Shown: positions 26,959 through 36,825, counted from the stretch's first letter. The stretch is 44,188 bases of DNA from Azoarcus sp. (GCA_031289095.1 JAITQD010000077.1:1-44188), one strand, 5' to 3'. Translations and numbers: made by a program. Notes: generated by a model from the sequence alone, not told the origin.

Positions 26959-27819
26959 ATGCCAGGCCATTTCAGCGATCCGTTCCTCCTCGTCCCATTC
27001 GCCACCCTGCTCGGCCTTTTCGTCGGCAGTTTCCTGAACGTCGTCATCTATCGTCTACCCAGGATGATAGAGCGCGAGTGGCTGGAAGAAATGGCCGCCC
27101 TGCGCGGCGACGCCGCGCCCGGCGGCGAACCGCTCAACCTCGCCAGACCACGCTCGCGCTGTCCGCATTGCGGACACGTGATTTCGGCGCTGGAAAACAT
27201 CCCGCTGGTGAGCTACGCCGTCCTGCGGGGCCGCTGCCGCCATTGCCAGGTCGCCATCGGTTGCCGCTATCCGCTGGTGGAAGCCTTGACGGCGGCGCTG
27301 TCCGGCTATGCGGCTTGGCGTTTCGGCTTCAGCCCGGCCATGGCCGGCGCCCTGATCTTCCTGTGGGCGATGGTCGCGCTGGCCTTTATCGACATCGACA
27401 CCCAACTGCTGCCCGACAGTCTCACTCTCCCCTTGCTGTGGCTGGGCCTGGTCTTCAACCTGCGCACAACCTACATCCCGCTAAATGATGCTGTTATTGG
27501 CGCCATGGCCGGCTACCTTTCCCTGTGGTCGGTATATTGGATCTTCAAACTCGTCACCGGCAAGGAAGGCATGGGCCGCGGCGATTTCAAGCTGCTGGCG
27601 GCCATTGGCGCCTGGCTGGGCTGGCAGATGTTGCCCTTCACCATCCTGCTGGCGTCGATTGCCGGCGCGGCGATCGGCATCGGCCTGATTGTGACGAACC
27701 GTCTCAAGCGCAGCACCCCTATCCCTTTCGGCCCCTACCTCGCCATCGCGGGCCTGATCGCCTTTTTCCAGGGCGCGGCAATCAACGGCTTTCTGCCGAT
27801 CATCGTCCTGCCCTCTTGA
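26959..27819 (+). CDS. pilD: Prepilin peptidase / N-methyltransferase PilD
   Basis: Inner-membrane aspartic protease that cleaves and N-methylates prepilins and pseudopilins. 286 aa, about eight membrane helices. The cytoplasmic cysteine motif CPHCGHVISALENIPLVSY plus CRHCQ forms the zinc-binding methyltransferase-associated site. The two catalytic aspartates lie in ALAFIDIDTQLLPDSLTLP and in GMGRGDFKLLAAIGAWLGW (GxGD motif). It lies 65 bases after pilC. The usual downstream partners coaE and zapD are absent here; fmdB follows instead. Confidence 0.96.
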   Translation: MPGHFSDPFLLVPFATLLGLFVGSFLNVVIYRLPRMIEREWLEEMAALRGDAAPGGEPLNLARPRSRCPHCGHVISALENIPLVSYAVLRGRCRHCQVAIGCRYPLVEALTAALSGYAAWRFGFSPAMAGALIFLWAMVALAFIDIDTQLLPDSLTLPLLWLGLVFNLRTTYIPLNDAVIGAMAGYLSLWSVYWIFKLVTGKEGMGRGDFKLLAAIGAWLGWQMLPFTILLASIAGAAIGIGLIVTNRLKRSTPIPFGPYLAIAGLIAFFQGAAINGFLPIIVLPS

Positions 27820-27914
27820 AACGGGCGTTACCGCCCTCATCTCGAATCACGCATCTGGCTGCGCGCGTCCGCACGTTGCGCTAAACTTGTCCGTTTCGCT
27901 TTCCGGAGGCTTTC

Positions 27915-28169
27915 ATGCCCATCTACGAATATCGTTGCGAGAGTTGCGGGTTCCAGAAGGAACACCTGCAAAAAATGAGCGACGCCGTGCTCACAACCTG
28001 CCCGTCCTGCGGCAGCGACCGCTACATCAAGCAAATCTCCGCTGCCGGCTTCCAACTCAAGGGCAGCGGCTGGTACGCCACCGATTTCAAGGGCGGCAAA
28101 GCCAAGGGCGCCCCTGCCAGCGAAACATCGCCTCCCTGCGGCGGCCATTGCGCCTGCCACCCGTCCTGA
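27915..28169 (+). CDS. FmdB-type zinc ribbon protein
   Basis: 84 aa. The N-terminus MPIYEYRCESCGFQKEHLQK with a second pair in TTCPSCGSD gives the CxxC-x21-CxxC zinc ribbon of the FmdB family. A glycine/lysine-rich tail follows and ends in a second Cys/His cluster (CGGHCACHPS). GGAGG lies five bases before the ATG. The family is annotated as putative regulatory, but its function is unproven. Its position before DUF502 and aspS is conserved in many betaproteobacteria. Confidence 0.88.
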   Translation: MPIYEYRCESCGFQKEHLQKMSDAVLTTCPSCGSDRYIKQISAAGFQLKGSGWYATDFKGGKAKGAPASETSPPCGGHCACHPS

Positions 28170-28193
28170 CCTTGGGCGAACCGGGTTTCCCGC

Positions 28194-28820
28194 GTGAAAA
28201 AATACTTCATCACCGGCCTGCTGGTCTGGATTCCCCTGGCCATCACCTTCACGGTGCTGACCTGGATCATCAGGACACTCGACGGCTGGATGCTGCCTTG
28301 GCTGCCCCAGCACCTGCAACCGCAAACCGTTCTCGGTTTCGACATCCCCGGCTTGGGCGTCGTGCTGTGCATCTTCATCCTGTTCGCCACCGGCGTCATC
28401 GCCGCCAACGTCCTCGGGCAGCGGCTCGTGCGCATGTGGGAATCCCTACTGGGACGCATCCCGGTCGTCAAATCAATCTACTCCAGCGTCAAGCAGGTCT
28501 CCGACACGCTTTTTTCCAGTAGCGGCCAGGCATTCCGCAAGGCGCTGCTCGTGCAATACCCACGCCAGGGCGCGTGGACAATCGCCTTCCTGACCGGCGT
28601 ACCGGGCGGAGACATCGCCCAGCACCTTGGCGGCAATCACGTCAGCGTCTACGTTCCCACCACGCCCAACCCCACCTCCGGCTTTTTCCTGATGCTGCCC
28701 GTGGCGGACGTCATCGAACTCGACATGAGCGTCGACGAAGCGCTCAAATACATCATCTCGATGGGAGTGGTCGCGCCGCCCACGCACGGGCCGGACTCCG
28801 CCATCATCCTCTCCGAATAA
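28194..28820 (+). CDS. DUF502 family membrane protein
   Basis: 208 aa from a GTG start at 28194. Two N-terminal membrane helices (about 5-25 and 50-78) precede a soluble C-terminal domain with VKSIYSSVKQVSDTLFSS, the family signature, and VSVYVPTTPNPTSGFFLMLP. The function is unknown; it is probably an inner-membrane protein. It lies 24 bases after fmdB and 18 bases before aspS, so the three genes are probably one transcript. Confidence 0.85.
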   Translation: MKKYFITGLLVWIPLAITFTVLTWIIRTLDGWMLPWLPQHLQPQTVLGFDIPGLGVVLCIFILFATGVIAANVLGQRLVRMWESLLGRIPVVKSIYSSVKQVSDTLFSSSGQAFRKALLVQYPRQGAWTIAFLTGVPGGDIAQHLGGNHVSVYVPTTPNPTSGFFLMLPVADVIELDMSVDEALKYIISMGVVAPPTHGPDSAIILSE

Positions 28821-28838
28821 ACCCTGGGTACTCTCTCC

Positions 28839-30629
28839 ATGCGAACTCACTATTGCGGCCAAGTCACAGCCGCCCACCTCGACCAGATCGTCACGCTTTG
28901 CGGTTGGGTGCACCGTCGCCGAGACCATGGCGGCGTCATCTTCATCGACCTGCGCGACCGCGAAGGGCTGGCGCAGATCGTGTGCGACCCGGATCGTCCG
29001 GACATGTTCCAGACCGCCGAAGCAATCCGCAACGAGTTCTGCCTGAAACTCACCGGCAAAGTGCGCCGCCGCCCGGCGGGCACGGAGAACCCCAGTCTCA
29101 CCTCCGGCGAAATCGAAGTGCTGTGCCACGACATCGAAATCCTCAACGTCTCGGCCCCGCCCCCGTTCCAACTCGACGATGACAACCTTTCCGAAACCGT
29201 GCGCCTGACCCAACGTGTCCTCGACCTGCGTCGGCCTCAAATGCAGAAAAACCTGAAGCTGCGCTACAAAGCGGCAATGTCATTCCGCCGCTTCCTCGAC
29301 GCGCACGGCTTCATCGACATCGAAACACCGATGCTGACCAAAAGTACGCCCGAAGGCGCGCGCGACTACCTCGTACCGTCGCGCGTCCATGCCGGGCAAT
29401 TCTTCGCCCTGCCGCAATCACCACAGCTTTTCAAACAGCTCCTGATGGTGGCCGGCTTTGACCGCTACTACCAGATCACCAAGTGCTTCCGCGATGAAGA
29501 CCTGCGCGCCGACCGCCAACCCGAGTTCACCCAGGTCGATATCGAAACCTCCTTCCTGGACGAAACCGGCATCACCGCACTGATGGAAGAAATGATTCGC
29601 GTCGTGTTCCGGGAAACACTCGCTGTCGAACTGCCCGATCCCTTCCCGCGCATGACCTACACCGAAGCCATGAACCGCTACGGCTCCGACAAACCCGACT
29701 TGCGCGTCACCCTCGAAATCACCGAAATCACTGACGCGGTAAAAGACGTCGCATTCAAAGTGTTTTCCGGCCCGGCCAACACTGGCGGACGGGTCGCCGC
29801 CCTGCGCATACCGGGCGGCGCAAGCCTCACCCGGGGCGAAATCGACGAATACACCCGCTTCGTCGGCATCTACGGCGCACGGGGCCTGGCCTACATCAAA
29901 GTCAATGACGCAAGCCAACCCAACGAAACCGGCCTGCAATCGCCCATTGTCAAAAACCTGCACGAAACCGCGCTACGCACCATTCTCGAACGCACCGGGG
30001 CGCAATCGGGCGATCTCATCTTCTTCGGCGCGGACAAAACCAAAACCGTCAATGACGCCCTCGGTGCGCTTCGCATCAAACTCGGACACGAAAAAGGATA
30101 CGTCACCGGCGAAGCCTGGCGGCCACTGTGGGTCGTCGATTTCCCGATGTTTGAATACGACGAAGAAGACAAACGCTGGGTCGCCTGCCATCACCCCTTC
30201 ACCAGCCCGAAAGACGAGCACATCGCGCGCCTGAAAAGCAACCCGGGCGAATGCCTCGCCAAAGCCTACGATCTGGCGTTGAACGGCTGGGAAATCGGCG
30301 GCGGCTCAATCCGTATCCACCGCGCCGACGTGCAGGAAGCGGTGTTCGACGCGCTCAACATCGGCCCGGAAGAACAACGACTCAAGTTCGGCTTCCTGCT
30401 CGATGCCCTCAAGTTTGGCGCGCCGCCACATGGCGGTCTCGCTTTCGGACTCGACCGCGTGGTGACAATGATGGCTGGCGCGGAGTCGATCCGCGACGTC
30501 ATCGCCTTCCCTAAAACCCAGCGCGCCCAGTGCCTGCTGACCAGCGCGCCGGGCGCGGTCGACGAAAAGCAGTTGAGGGAACTACACATCCGCCTGCGCC
30601 AGACCCAGGGCGAAGCGACTGCGGGCTGA
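28839..30629 (+). CDS. aspS: Aspartyl-tRNA synthetase
   Basis: Class IIb synthetase, 596 aa, bacterial type. The N-terminal OB anticodon-binding domain covers about 1-105 ([20 protein letters not shown]). Motif 2 is in [20 protein letters not shown], the bacterial GAD insertion domain covers about 290-420, and motif 3 is in [15 protein letters not shown]. Whether it is discriminating or also charges tRNA-Asn depends on whether gatCAB and asnS exist elsewhere. It is the last gene of the fmdB-DUF502-aspS run; a hairpin shared with cspA lies 24 bases after the stop. Confidence 0.96.
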   Translation: MRTHYCGQVTAAHLDQIVTLCGWVHRRRDHGGVIFIDLRDREGLAQIVCDPDRPDMFQTAEAIRNEFCLKLTGKVRRRPAGTENPSLTSGEIEVLCHDIEILNVSAPPPFQLDDDNLSETVRLTQRVLDLRRPQMQKNLKLRYKAAMSFRRFLDAHGFIDIETPMLTKSTPEGARDYLVPSRVHAGQFFALPQSPQLFKQLLMVAGFDRYYQITKCFRDEDLRADRQPEFTQVDIETSFLDETGITALMEEMIRVVFRETLAVELPDPFPRMTYTEAMNRYGSDKPDLRVTLEITEITDAVKDVAFKVFSGPANTGGRVAALRIPGGASLTRGEIDEYTRFVGIYGARGLAYIKVNDASQPNETGLQSPIVKNLHETALRTILERTGAQSGDLIFFGADKTKTVNDALGALRIKLGHEKGYVTGEAWRPLWVVDFPMFEYDEEDKRWVACHHPFTSPKDEHIARLKSNPGECLAKAYDLALNGWEIGGGSIRIHRADVQEAVFDALNIGPEEQRLKFGFLLDALKFGAPPHGGLAFGLDRVVTMMAGAESIRDVIAFPKTQRAQCLLTSAPGAVDEKQLRELHIRLRQTQGEATAG

Positions 30630-30652
30630 GACCGGGATGCACGGCAGGAACG

Positions 30653-30681
30653 AAAAAGGCCACCGTTACCGGCGGCCTTTT
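30653..30681. terminator. Bidirectional terminator between aspS and cspA
   Basis: Arms GGCCACCG (30658-30665) and CGGCGGCC (30670-30677) around TTAC, flanked by an A-run and a T-run. On the minus strand the stem is complete with one G-U pair and runs into TTTTT, so it suits cspA best; on the plus strand it has one A-C mismatch and TTTT, so it can also serve aspS. Confidence 0.8.
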
Positions 30682-30713
30682 CCTCCTTGAGTCGGCCCGA
30701 GACGATGAAACCG

Positions 30714-30917
30714 TCAGGCCCGCTGGATGTTCGCAGCCTGCTTGCCTTTCGGCCCCTGCGTGACATCGAAGGAGACCTTCTCACCCTCCTTCAGGGTCTT
30801 GAAACCATTCATGTTGATCGCGGAGAAATGCGCGAACAGATCTTCGCTGCCATCGTCAGGCGTGATGAAACCGAAGCCCTTCGAATCATTGAACCATTTA
30901 ACGGTGCCAGTTGCCAT
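30714..30917 (-). CDS. Cold-shock domain protein (CspA family)
   Basis: 67 aa single cold-shock domain, a beta-barrel that binds single-stranded RNA and DNA and melts RNA structure. RNP1 KGFGFI and RNP2 LFAHFS are intact, within [20 protein letters not shown]. The length is typical. AAGG precedes the ATG. The leader is about 165 bases, as in cold-inducible csp genes, so thermal control at the mRNA level is plausible. The exact Csp paralogue cannot be decided. Confidence 0.95.
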   Translation of the reverse strand: MATGTVKWFNDSKGFGFITPDDGSEDLFAHFSAINMNGFKTLKEGEKVSFDVTQGPKGKQAANIQRA

Positions 30918-31088
30918 ATTGCCTTAATCCTTCAAAGTGACTTTGTACACGGCCCGAACCCTCCCGGCCGGCGCATTCATCGGACATCCGGACTGCAATC
31001 CGGCGCATTGCCGGAGATGCAGCAAGCAAAAAAACTGACGAGCCTCCTGCAAACGCCTGCGGCTGGATGTGACTTACGCACTCTGTTG
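30918..31088 (-). promoter_or_regulatory. Long structured 5' leader of the cold-shock gene
   Basis: From the predicted start near 31083 to the ATG is about 165 bases. It contains a hairpin TCCGGC...GCCGGA and a third copy, TCCGGA, that can compete for pairing, plus a T7 tract at about 31027-31033. Alternative pairing is typical of temperature-responsive csp leaders. The match is in length and layout; the structure was not computed. Confidence 0.45.
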
Positions 31089-31117
31089 TTTCTACGCATT
31101 TGTTCGCCCGACGTCAA
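31089..31117 (-). promoter_or_regulatory. Promoter of the cold-shock gene
   Basis: On the minus strand TTGACG (31112-31117) and TAGAAA (31089-31094) are separated by exactly 17 bases. The 390-base gap between cspA and clpS holds this promoter, the csp leader, and a clpS promoter region in which TATACT (31281-31286) is the best -10 candidate without a convincing -35. Confidence 0.6.
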
Positions 31118-31307
31118 CGGGTTTCCCATGCTTTTCCACATAACGGCTGACATTTGAACTACTCATGCAACATTGCACGGCGCCGGAAACACCCGCCCCT
31201 GCTTTCCGTATCGTCTGGCATACTTCTGGCTTCTCTACGGCGTGCAATTGCACGCAGGCCGTCATTCTTTTCCGCAACAATATACTGGCTCGACTAAAAT
31301 CGCCCGC

Positions 31308-31622
31308 ATGACCACGACCCAGAAACAGGGCAGTTCTGTCCTCGAAGCCACACGCGCGGGGGTTCGCCGGCCTCCGCTCTACAAAGTGTTGCTTCTCAAC
31401 GACGATTTCACTCCGATGGACTTTGTCGTCACCGTTCTGCAAAAATATTTTGGCATGAACCAGGCGCGCGCCACCCAGGTCATGCTTCAGGTTCACAGGG
31501 AAGGCATGGGAATGTGCGGTGTTTTCACCAAAGATGTAGCATCGACCAAGGTCGAACAAGTCGTATCCTATGCTCGCCAGCATCAGCATCCACTGGCATG
31601 CGTGATGGAGGAAAACGAATGA
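31308..31622 (+). CDS. clpS: ClpS adaptor of the ClpAP protease
   Basis: Delivers N-end rule substrates to ClpA. 104 aa from ATG 31308. The core [20 protein letters not shown] carries the N-degron pocket residues (Asn-Asp and Met), and [20 protein letters not shown] completes the fold. The flexible N-terminal tail is present. It overlaps clpA by ATGA, an arrangement found throughout proteobacteria. Confidence 0.96.
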   Translation: MTTTQKQGSSVLEATRAGVRRPPLYKVLLLNDDFTPMDFVVTVLQKYFGMNQARATQVMLQVHREGMGMCGVFTKDVASTKVEQVVSYARQHQHPLACVMEENE

Positions 31623-33907
31623 TCGCGCAAGAGCTGGAAGTCAGCCTGCACCTGGCCTTTGTCGAAGCCCGGCAGAAGCGCCATGAATTCATTACCGTCG
31701 AGCATCTGCTGCTCGCGCTACTGGACAACCCTTCCGCCGCCGCGGTGCTGCGCGCCTGCGCGGCGAACACCGACGAGTTGCGCCGGGATCTGATCCAGTT
31801 CATCGGCGAGCACACCCCGAAGATCGGCGGAAACGAAGAAATCGAGACCCAGCCCACGCTCGGCTTCCAGCGCGTTATCCAGCGCGCCATCCTGCATGTG
31901 CAGTCCTCGGGAAAAAAGGAAGTCAACGGCGCCAACGTTCTGGTGGCCATTTTCGGCGAAAAGGATTCGCACGCCGTTTTTTTCCTCCAGCGCCAGAACG
32001 TTTCCCGCCTCGACGTGGTGAATTACATCTCGCACGGCATCGTCAAGACGCCCCAGGACAACGCGCAGACGCCCAACCGCAGCGATCCGGACGCATCCGA
32101 ACAAGAGCAGCCGGAAGACAAATCCCGCGTCAACGCGCTCGAAACCTACACCCGTAATCTCAACCAGCACGCATTACAGGGCAAGATCGACCCGCTGATC
32201 GGACGTGACAAGGAACTCGAACGCGTCATCCAGACCCTGTGTCGGCGACGCAAAAACAACCCGCTCCTCGTCGGCGAGGCGGGCGTGGGCAAAACCGCCA
32301 TCGCCGAAGGACTGGCGTATCGCATCGTCGAAAAACGGGTGCCGGAAATCCTTGAAAACGCGCAGGTCTACGCCCTCGACATGGGCGCACTGCTGGCTGG
32401 CACCAAGTACCGCGGTGACTTCGAGCAGCGCATGAAGTCCGTGCTGAAGCAACTGCTCGAAAATAGGGACGCCATCCTCTTTATCGACGAAATCCACACC
32501 CTGATCGGCGCGGGAGCCGCCTCTGGCGGCACGCTGGACGCCTCCAACCTGCTGAAACCGGCCCTTTCCGCCGGACAGTTGAAGTGCATCGGCGCAACGA
32601 CCTACACCGAATTCCGCCAGATTTTCGAGAAGGATCACGCCCTCTCGCGGCGTTTTCAGAAAATCGACATCGTTGAACCCTCGGTCGCCGAAACCATTGA
32701 AATCCTCAAGGGACTGAAAACCCGCTTCGAGGAACACCACGGCATTCGCTATTCCCTGTCGGCCCTGGCGAGCGCCGCCGAATTGTCGGCCAAATACATC
32801 AACGACCGCCACCTGCCCGACAAAGCCATCGACGTCATCGACGAAGCGGGCGCGGCGCAACGTATCCTGCCCAAATCGCGGCAAAAAAAGACCATCGGCA
32901 AAGGCGAAATCGAAGATATCGTCGCCAAAATCGCCCGCATTCCCCCGCGCAACGTATCGCAGGACGACCGCGCTTCGCTGCGCACCCTCGACCGCGACCT
33001 CAAAAACGTCGTCTTTGGTCAGGATGTTGCCATCGACGCACTGGCGAAAGCCATCAAAATGTCGCGCTCGGGACTCGGCAACCCGCAAAAGCCCATCGGC
33101 TCCTTCCTGTTCTCCGGCCCCACTGGCGTCGGCAAAACCGAAGTCGCCCGCCAGCTCGCCTACACACTGGGCATCGAACTCGTGCGCTTCGACATGTCCG
33201 AATACATGGAACGGCACGCAGTCAGCCGCCTCATCGGCGCGCCGCCGGGCTACGTCGGCTTCGATCAGGGCGGGCTGCTCACCGAACAAATCACCAAAAA
33301 GCCGCACTGCGTGCTGCTACTCGACGAAATTGAAAAAGCCCACCCGGACATTTACAACATCCTGCTGCAAGTCATGGATCACGGCGCCCTGACCGACAAC
33401 AACGGACGGCAGGCCGACTTCCGCAACGTCATTCTCATCATGACCACCAACGCTGGCGCCGCAGCCATGCAAAAAGCGCTCATCGGCTTCTCGGCCAAGC
33501 GCGAAACGGGTGACGAAATGGGCGAAATCAAGCGCATATTCACTCCCGAATTCCGTAACCGGCTCGACGCCATGATCTCCTTCAAGGCGCTCGAAGGCGA
33601 AGTCATCCTCAGAGTCGTCGACAAGTTCCTGATGCAACTCGAAGCCCAGCTACACGAAAAAAAGGTCGAAGCGCGCTTTACCGACGCCCTCAAGACCTGG
33701 CTGGCCGAAAAAGGATTCGACCCCTTGATGGGCGCGCGTCCAATGGAGCGTCTCATCCAGGACACAATCCGCGCCGCACTCGCCGACGAACTCCTGTTCG
33801 GGCAACTTGCCAACGGCGGCGAAGTCACCATCGACATCGACCCCGACACCGACAAAATCAAACTAACCTTCGACCGCGCCCCCGTGCCCGAAACCGCCAT
33901 CGTCTAA
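31619..33907 (+). CDS. clpA: ClpA unfoldase subunit of ClpAP
   Basis: Hexameric AAA+ unfoldase that feeds ClpP. 762 aa from ATG 31619, which overlaps the clpS stop. The Clp N-domain covers about 1-145. The first AAA module has Walker [14 protein letters not shown] (219-231) and [19 protein letters not shown]. The second has [13 protein letters not shown], the pore loop [16 protein letters not shown] and [15 protein letters not shown]. There is no ClpB-type middle domain, which fixes the ClpA assignment. The C-terminal D2 ends in VPETAIV. Confidence 0.97.
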   Translation: MIAQELEVSLHLAFVEARQKRHEFITVEHLLLALLDNPSAAAVLRACAANTDELRRDLIQFIGEHTPKIGGNEEIETQPTLGFQRVIQRAILHVQSSGKKEVNGANVLVAIFGEKDSHAVFFLQRQNVSRLDVVNYISHGIVKTPQDNAQTPNRSDPDASEQEQPEDKSRVNALETYTRNLNQHALQGKIDPLIGRDKELERVIQTLCRRRKNNPLLVGEAGVGKTAIAEGLAYRIVEKRVPEILENAQVYALDMGALLAGTKYRGDFEQRMKSVLKQLLENRDAILFIDEIHTLIGAGAASGGTLDASNLLKPALSAGQLKCIGATTYTEFRQIFEKDHALSRRFQKIDIVEPSVAETIEILKGLKTRFEEHHGIRYSLSALASAAELSAKYINDRHLPDKAIDVIDEAGAAQRILPKSRQKKTIGKGEIEDIVAKIARIPPRNVSQDDRASLRTLDRDLKNVVFGQDVAIDALAKAIKMSRSGLGNPQKPIGSFLFSGPTGVGKTEVARQLAYTLGIELVRFDMSEYMERHAVSRLIGAPPGYVGFDQGGLLTEQITKKPHCVLLLDEIEKAHPDIYNILLQVMDHGALTDNNGRQADFRNVILIMTTNAGAAAMQKALIGFSAKRETGDEMGEIKRIFTPEFRNRLDAMISFKALEGEVILRVVDKFLMQLEAQLHEKKVEARFTDALKTWLAEKGFDPLMGARPMERLIQDTIRAALADELLFGQLANGGEVTIDIDPDTDKIKLTFDRAPVPETAIV

Positions 33908-33943
33908 AACCCTTTCCGCGCGGCAAAACCCCGTATCCCAAAC

Positions 33944-33973
33944 GACAAAGCCGCCTTCACAGGCGGCTTTGTC
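33944..33973. terminator. Bidirectional terminator between clpA and the Spy-like gene
   Basis: A perfect 12-bp inverted repeat (33944-33955 and 33962-33973) with a six-base loop between convergent stops. The A and T tracts lie inside the stem, as in many two-way terminators. Confidence 0.75.
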
Positions 33974-33992
33974 GCATCCGGCAAAAACAACC

Positions 33993-34547
33993 CTAGTCCT
34001 TCTTGTCCTTACCGCGCTTTTCCCCCTTGCTGCGCCTTTCCCCCTTGCCGAAATGCCCGTCGCGCCCGGCCCCGGCATAAAACTTCGAGAACTCATCGTC
34101 GAACACCGTCTTCTGGGCCCCACCCAAATGACCGTAGAACGCCTCCACCGCCTTGCGCGTATCGGCCAGCAAACCCGCATGCCGCCTGTTCACATCCTCC
34201 AGGCGATCCAGCCGTTCAAGCGCAGTCTTGGGCGCATCCGCCTTATGCTGGCTTGCCACGCTTTCCGCCACAGCCAACGTGTGCGCGATCGCTGCCTTCC
34301 TGAAATCGGCCCACGCCGCCTGCTGTTCCGGCTTCAGCGCCAGCGCCAGTTCCAGCCGCGCCAAACGCGATTCCGCCCGCCGGGTCAACCGCTCCTTCAC
34401 CTGTTCGGGGCTGGCACCGCGCCAGGCAGCCACATCGCCATGCCAACCGCCATGAGCACAACCGTCAGGAGCAGCCATAGCCGTCCCGCCGATCAAAGCC
34501 GAAGCCGCCAGCGCGGCGACAAGCGAAGTCCTGATCCAGAATTTCAT
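33993..34547 (-). CDS. Spy/CpxP-like periplasmic protein
   Basis: 184 aa from ATG 34547, which has AAGGAG eight bases upstream. A clear signal peptide is present (KFWIRTSLVAALAASALIGG) with cleavage near AMA-AP. The mature part is helical and charged; LTRRAESRLARLELALALKP followed by EQQAAW is an LTxxQ-like segment of the Spy/CpxP family. The C-terminus is a Lys/Arg/Gly-rich tail (GKGERRSKGEKRGKDKKD), unusual for the family and perhaps membrane- or polyanion-binding. Such proteins buffer unfolded envelope proteins, and CpxP inhibits its kinase. It is divergent from a two-component pair, which fits that model. Confidence 0.75.
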   Translation of the reverse strand: MKFWIRTSLVAALAASALIGGTAMAAPDGCAHGGWHGDVAAWRGASPEQVKERLTRRAESRLARLELALALKPEQQAAWADFRKAAIAHTLAVAESVASQHKADAPKTALERLDRLEDVNRRHAGLLADTRKAVEAFYGHLGGAQKTVFDDEFSKFYAGAGRDGHFGKGERRSKGEKRGKDKKD

Positions 34548-34680
34548 GATGATCTCCTTACCTGTTGGTTCAACCGTCTCAACCCGTCCAACGCGGGCGA
34601 CGGACGCATTAAACCGCCAAAACACCCGTCCCGTGTATCCGCGAAGCAGCCGGATTGCATCACCATGTTTCCGCAGCCCC

Positions 34681-34700
34681 CAAAGATACACAAAGATACA
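34681..34700. promoter_or_regulatory. Exact tandem 10-base repeat, candidate response-regulator site
   Basis: CAAAGATACA occurs twice without a gap at 34681-34690 and 34691-34700, between the divergent Spy-like gene and the response regulator. OmpR/PhoB-type regulators bind head-to-tail repeats spaced about one helical turn (10-11 bases), so this is a good candidate for the site of the adjacent regulator. It lies 134 bases from the Spy-like start and 66 from the regulator start. Confidence 0.5.
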
Positions 34701-34765
34701 CATCAACTGCGCGCGCGCCTAAGATGCGGGACGTAACAAAGCAACGCCCGTGGAGAAACGCCCCC

Positions 34766-35518
34766 ATGTCCAGCCAGGATCACATCCTCATCGTCGATGA
34801 CGACCGCGACATTCGCACCCTGCTCGCCGACTACCTCGAAAAACAAGGCCTGCGCTGCACCACTGCCGCCGACGGACGCGAAATGCGCAGCGCCCTCGAC
34901 ACCCACCGCATCGACCTCATCGTGCTCGACATCATGATGCCCGGCGAAGACGGCCTCACCCTGTGCCGCAACCTGCGCGCCAGCGACGGCCCCAACGCCG
35001 ACACCCCCGTACTGATGCTCACCGCACGCGGCGAAGACATGGATCGCATCATCGGCCTCGAAATGGGCGCCGACGACTACCTATCAAAACCCTTCGTCCC
35101 GCGCGAACTCTACGCTCGCGTCCGAGCCATCCTCCGCCGCGCCCGCGCCCTTCCCCCCAACCTGGCGGGCACCCCTGCCGCGCAAGCGCGCGAACTGCAC
35201 TTCGCCCACTGGCGGCTGGACACCGTCGCCCGCCACCTCATCGACGGCAACGGCGCCATCGTCGCCCTCTCTGGTGCCGAATACCGCATGCTCAACGTCT
35301 TCCTCACCCACCCGCAACGGATACTCTCGCGCGACCAACTCATGGAATTCACCCAGGGACGCGAAGCCGACGTCTTCGACCGCTCCATCGACCTCCTCAT
35401 CAGCCGCCTGCGCCAGCGCCTTGGCGACAACGCCCGCGAACCCGCAATCATCAAAACCGTCCGCAACGAAGGCTACATCCTCGCCTGCGACGTCACCCCC
35501 GCCGGAGCCGCGCCGTGA
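34766..35518 (+). CDS. OmpR-family response regulator
   Basis: 250 aa. Receiver domain about 1-120: acidic pair in ILIVDDDRDIR, phospho-acceptor D55 in LIVLDIMMPGEDGL, and the conserved lysine in DDYLSKPFVPREL. The winged-helix output domain covers about 140-240 (LSGAEYRMLNVFLTHPQRIL, ADVFDRSIDLLISRLRQRLG, IIKTVRNEGYILA). The start at ATG 34766 is set by GGAG upstream and the family N-terminus. It overlaps the kinase gene by GTGA, so the two are translated together. Resembles OmpR; not necessarily an orthologue. Confidence 0.93.
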   Translation: MSSQDHILIVDDDRDIRTLLADYLEKQGLRCTTAADGREMRSALDTHRIDLIVLDIMMPGEDGLTLCRNLRASDGPNADTPVLMLTARGEDMDRIIGLEMGADDYLSKPFVPRELYARVRAILRRARALPPNLAGTPAAQARELHFAHWRLDTVARHLIDGNGAIVALSGAEYRMLNVFLTHPQRILSRDQLMEFTQGREADVFDRSIDLLISRLRQRLGDNAREPAIIKTVRNEGYILACDVTPAGAAP

Positions 35519-36825
35519 AATTCCTCTGGCCGCGCAGCCTGTTTTCCCGCCTGATGCTGATCTGGCTGATCGGCATCTTCCTGGTGCTCGCCATCAGCAT
35601 CGCCATCTTCGTCAACGAACGGGAACACGTCATCTTCCGGGGCATCGCCCAGGAAATCGCCTCCAGCGCCGACATCATCGACCAGATCGCCCCGGAAGAA
35701 CGCGCACGCTCGCTTGGCAGCCATGGTCGCCTGCGGCTGCGCCTGCTGCGTGAACTGCCCGATCACATCCAGCCCCTTCCCGACGACAACCCGCTACTGG
35801 CGACCCTGCGGGAAACCATGCCCGACCGCCAGGCCACCCTGTACGTCCGCCGCCGCGACGACGACAACCGCGCCACTGAATACCTCCCCGCCGTCGCTGG
35901 CGTGCGCCTGAGTGACGGTGCTTTCCTCACCGCCCGACTGCCCGCCAAACCGCTGTCCTCCTTCACCTACGCACGCCATAGCGCAGTATTGAGCGCCCTC
36001 CTCGCCCTCATCGCCGGCATCTCTTTTCTCACCTGGGTATGCGTACGCATCGCCACCCGCCCCCTTTCCCGGCTCACCGCCGCCGCCCGCGCCCTGGGCG
36101 AAGACCCCGAGCGAGCGCCGCTCACCCTCGCCGGCCCCACCGAAGTCGTACAGGTCGCCGAAGCCTTCAACCAGATGCAACAACGCCTTGCCGACCACAT
36201 CCATGAGCGCACCCGCATCCTTGCCGCCATCTCGCACGACCTGCAAACCCCCATCACCCGACTACGACTGCGCGCCGAAATGATCGACAGCGAAGACCTC
36301 AAAACACGCATCCAGTCCGACCTTGACGCCATGCAGAGCCTCATCCGAGAAGGGCTGGACTACGCCCGCAGCATGGAAGTCACCGCCCCTGCCCAGCCCA
36401 TCGACCTCCCCGCCCTTCTCGCCGCGCTCTGTGGCGACGCCACCGACATGGGCTGGCAAGTCACCATGACCGGACAAGCCGCCACCCCCTTCCCAGGCCA
36501 AGCCCTCGCGCTGCGGCGCGCGTTGTGGAACCTGATCGAAAACGGGGTGAAATTCGGCGGCGCAGTCGACATCACCCTGACCGAAACGCCCGAAGCCTAC
36601 CGCATCGTCACCCGCGACCACGGCCCCGGCCTGCCACCCGAAGAACGGGAGCGCGTCTTCGAGCCTTTCTACCGCACCGAAACGTCGCGCAACCGCGCAA
36701 CCGGCGGCACCGGTCTGGGACTGGCGATCACCCGCAACCTGCTCCACGTCCAGCGTGGCGGCGTCACCCTGGACAACCATCCCGAGGGCGGACTCGTCGC
36801 CACTGTAACCCTGCCGCACGGCTGA
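35515..36825 (+). CDS. EnvZ-type sensor histidine kinase
   Basis: 436 aa from a GTG at 35515 that overlaps the regulator stop. Two membrane helices (about 12-33 and 157-179) flank a 120-residue periplasmic sensor region without a recognisable domain. A HAMP domain follows (RPLSRLTAAARALGEDPE), then the HisKA site H241 in ISHDLQTPITRLRLRAE. The ATPase domain has N box LWNLIENGVKFGG, G1 DHGPGLP, F box VFEPFYRTE and G2 TGGTGLGLAI. All catalytic elements are intact. The pair and the divergent Spy-like gene suggest envelope sensing. Confidence 0.93.
   Translation: MKFLWPRSLFSRLMLIWLIGIFLVLAISIAIFVNEREHVIFRGIAQEIASSADIIDQIAPEERARSLGSHGRLRLRLLRELPDHIQPLPDDNPLLATLRETMPDRQATLYVRRRDDDNRATEYLPAVAGVRLSDGAFLTARLPAKPLSSFTYARHSAVLSALLALIAGISFLTWVCVRIATRPLSRLTAAARALGEDPERAPLTLAGPTEVVQVAEAFNQMQQRLADHIHERTRILAAISHDLQTPITRLRLRAEMIDSEDLKTRIQSDLDAMQSLIREGLDYARSMEVTAPAQPIDLPALLAALCGDATDMGWQVTMTGQAATPFPGQALALRRALWNLIENGVKFGGAVDITLTETPEAYRIVTRDHGPGLPPEERERVFEPFYRTETSRNRATGGTGLGLAITRNLLHVQRGGVTLDNHPEGGLVATVTLPHG

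Noticed and set aside
32174-33307. Minus-strand frame of 377 codons over clpA
   Set aside because: Antisense shadow of clpA.
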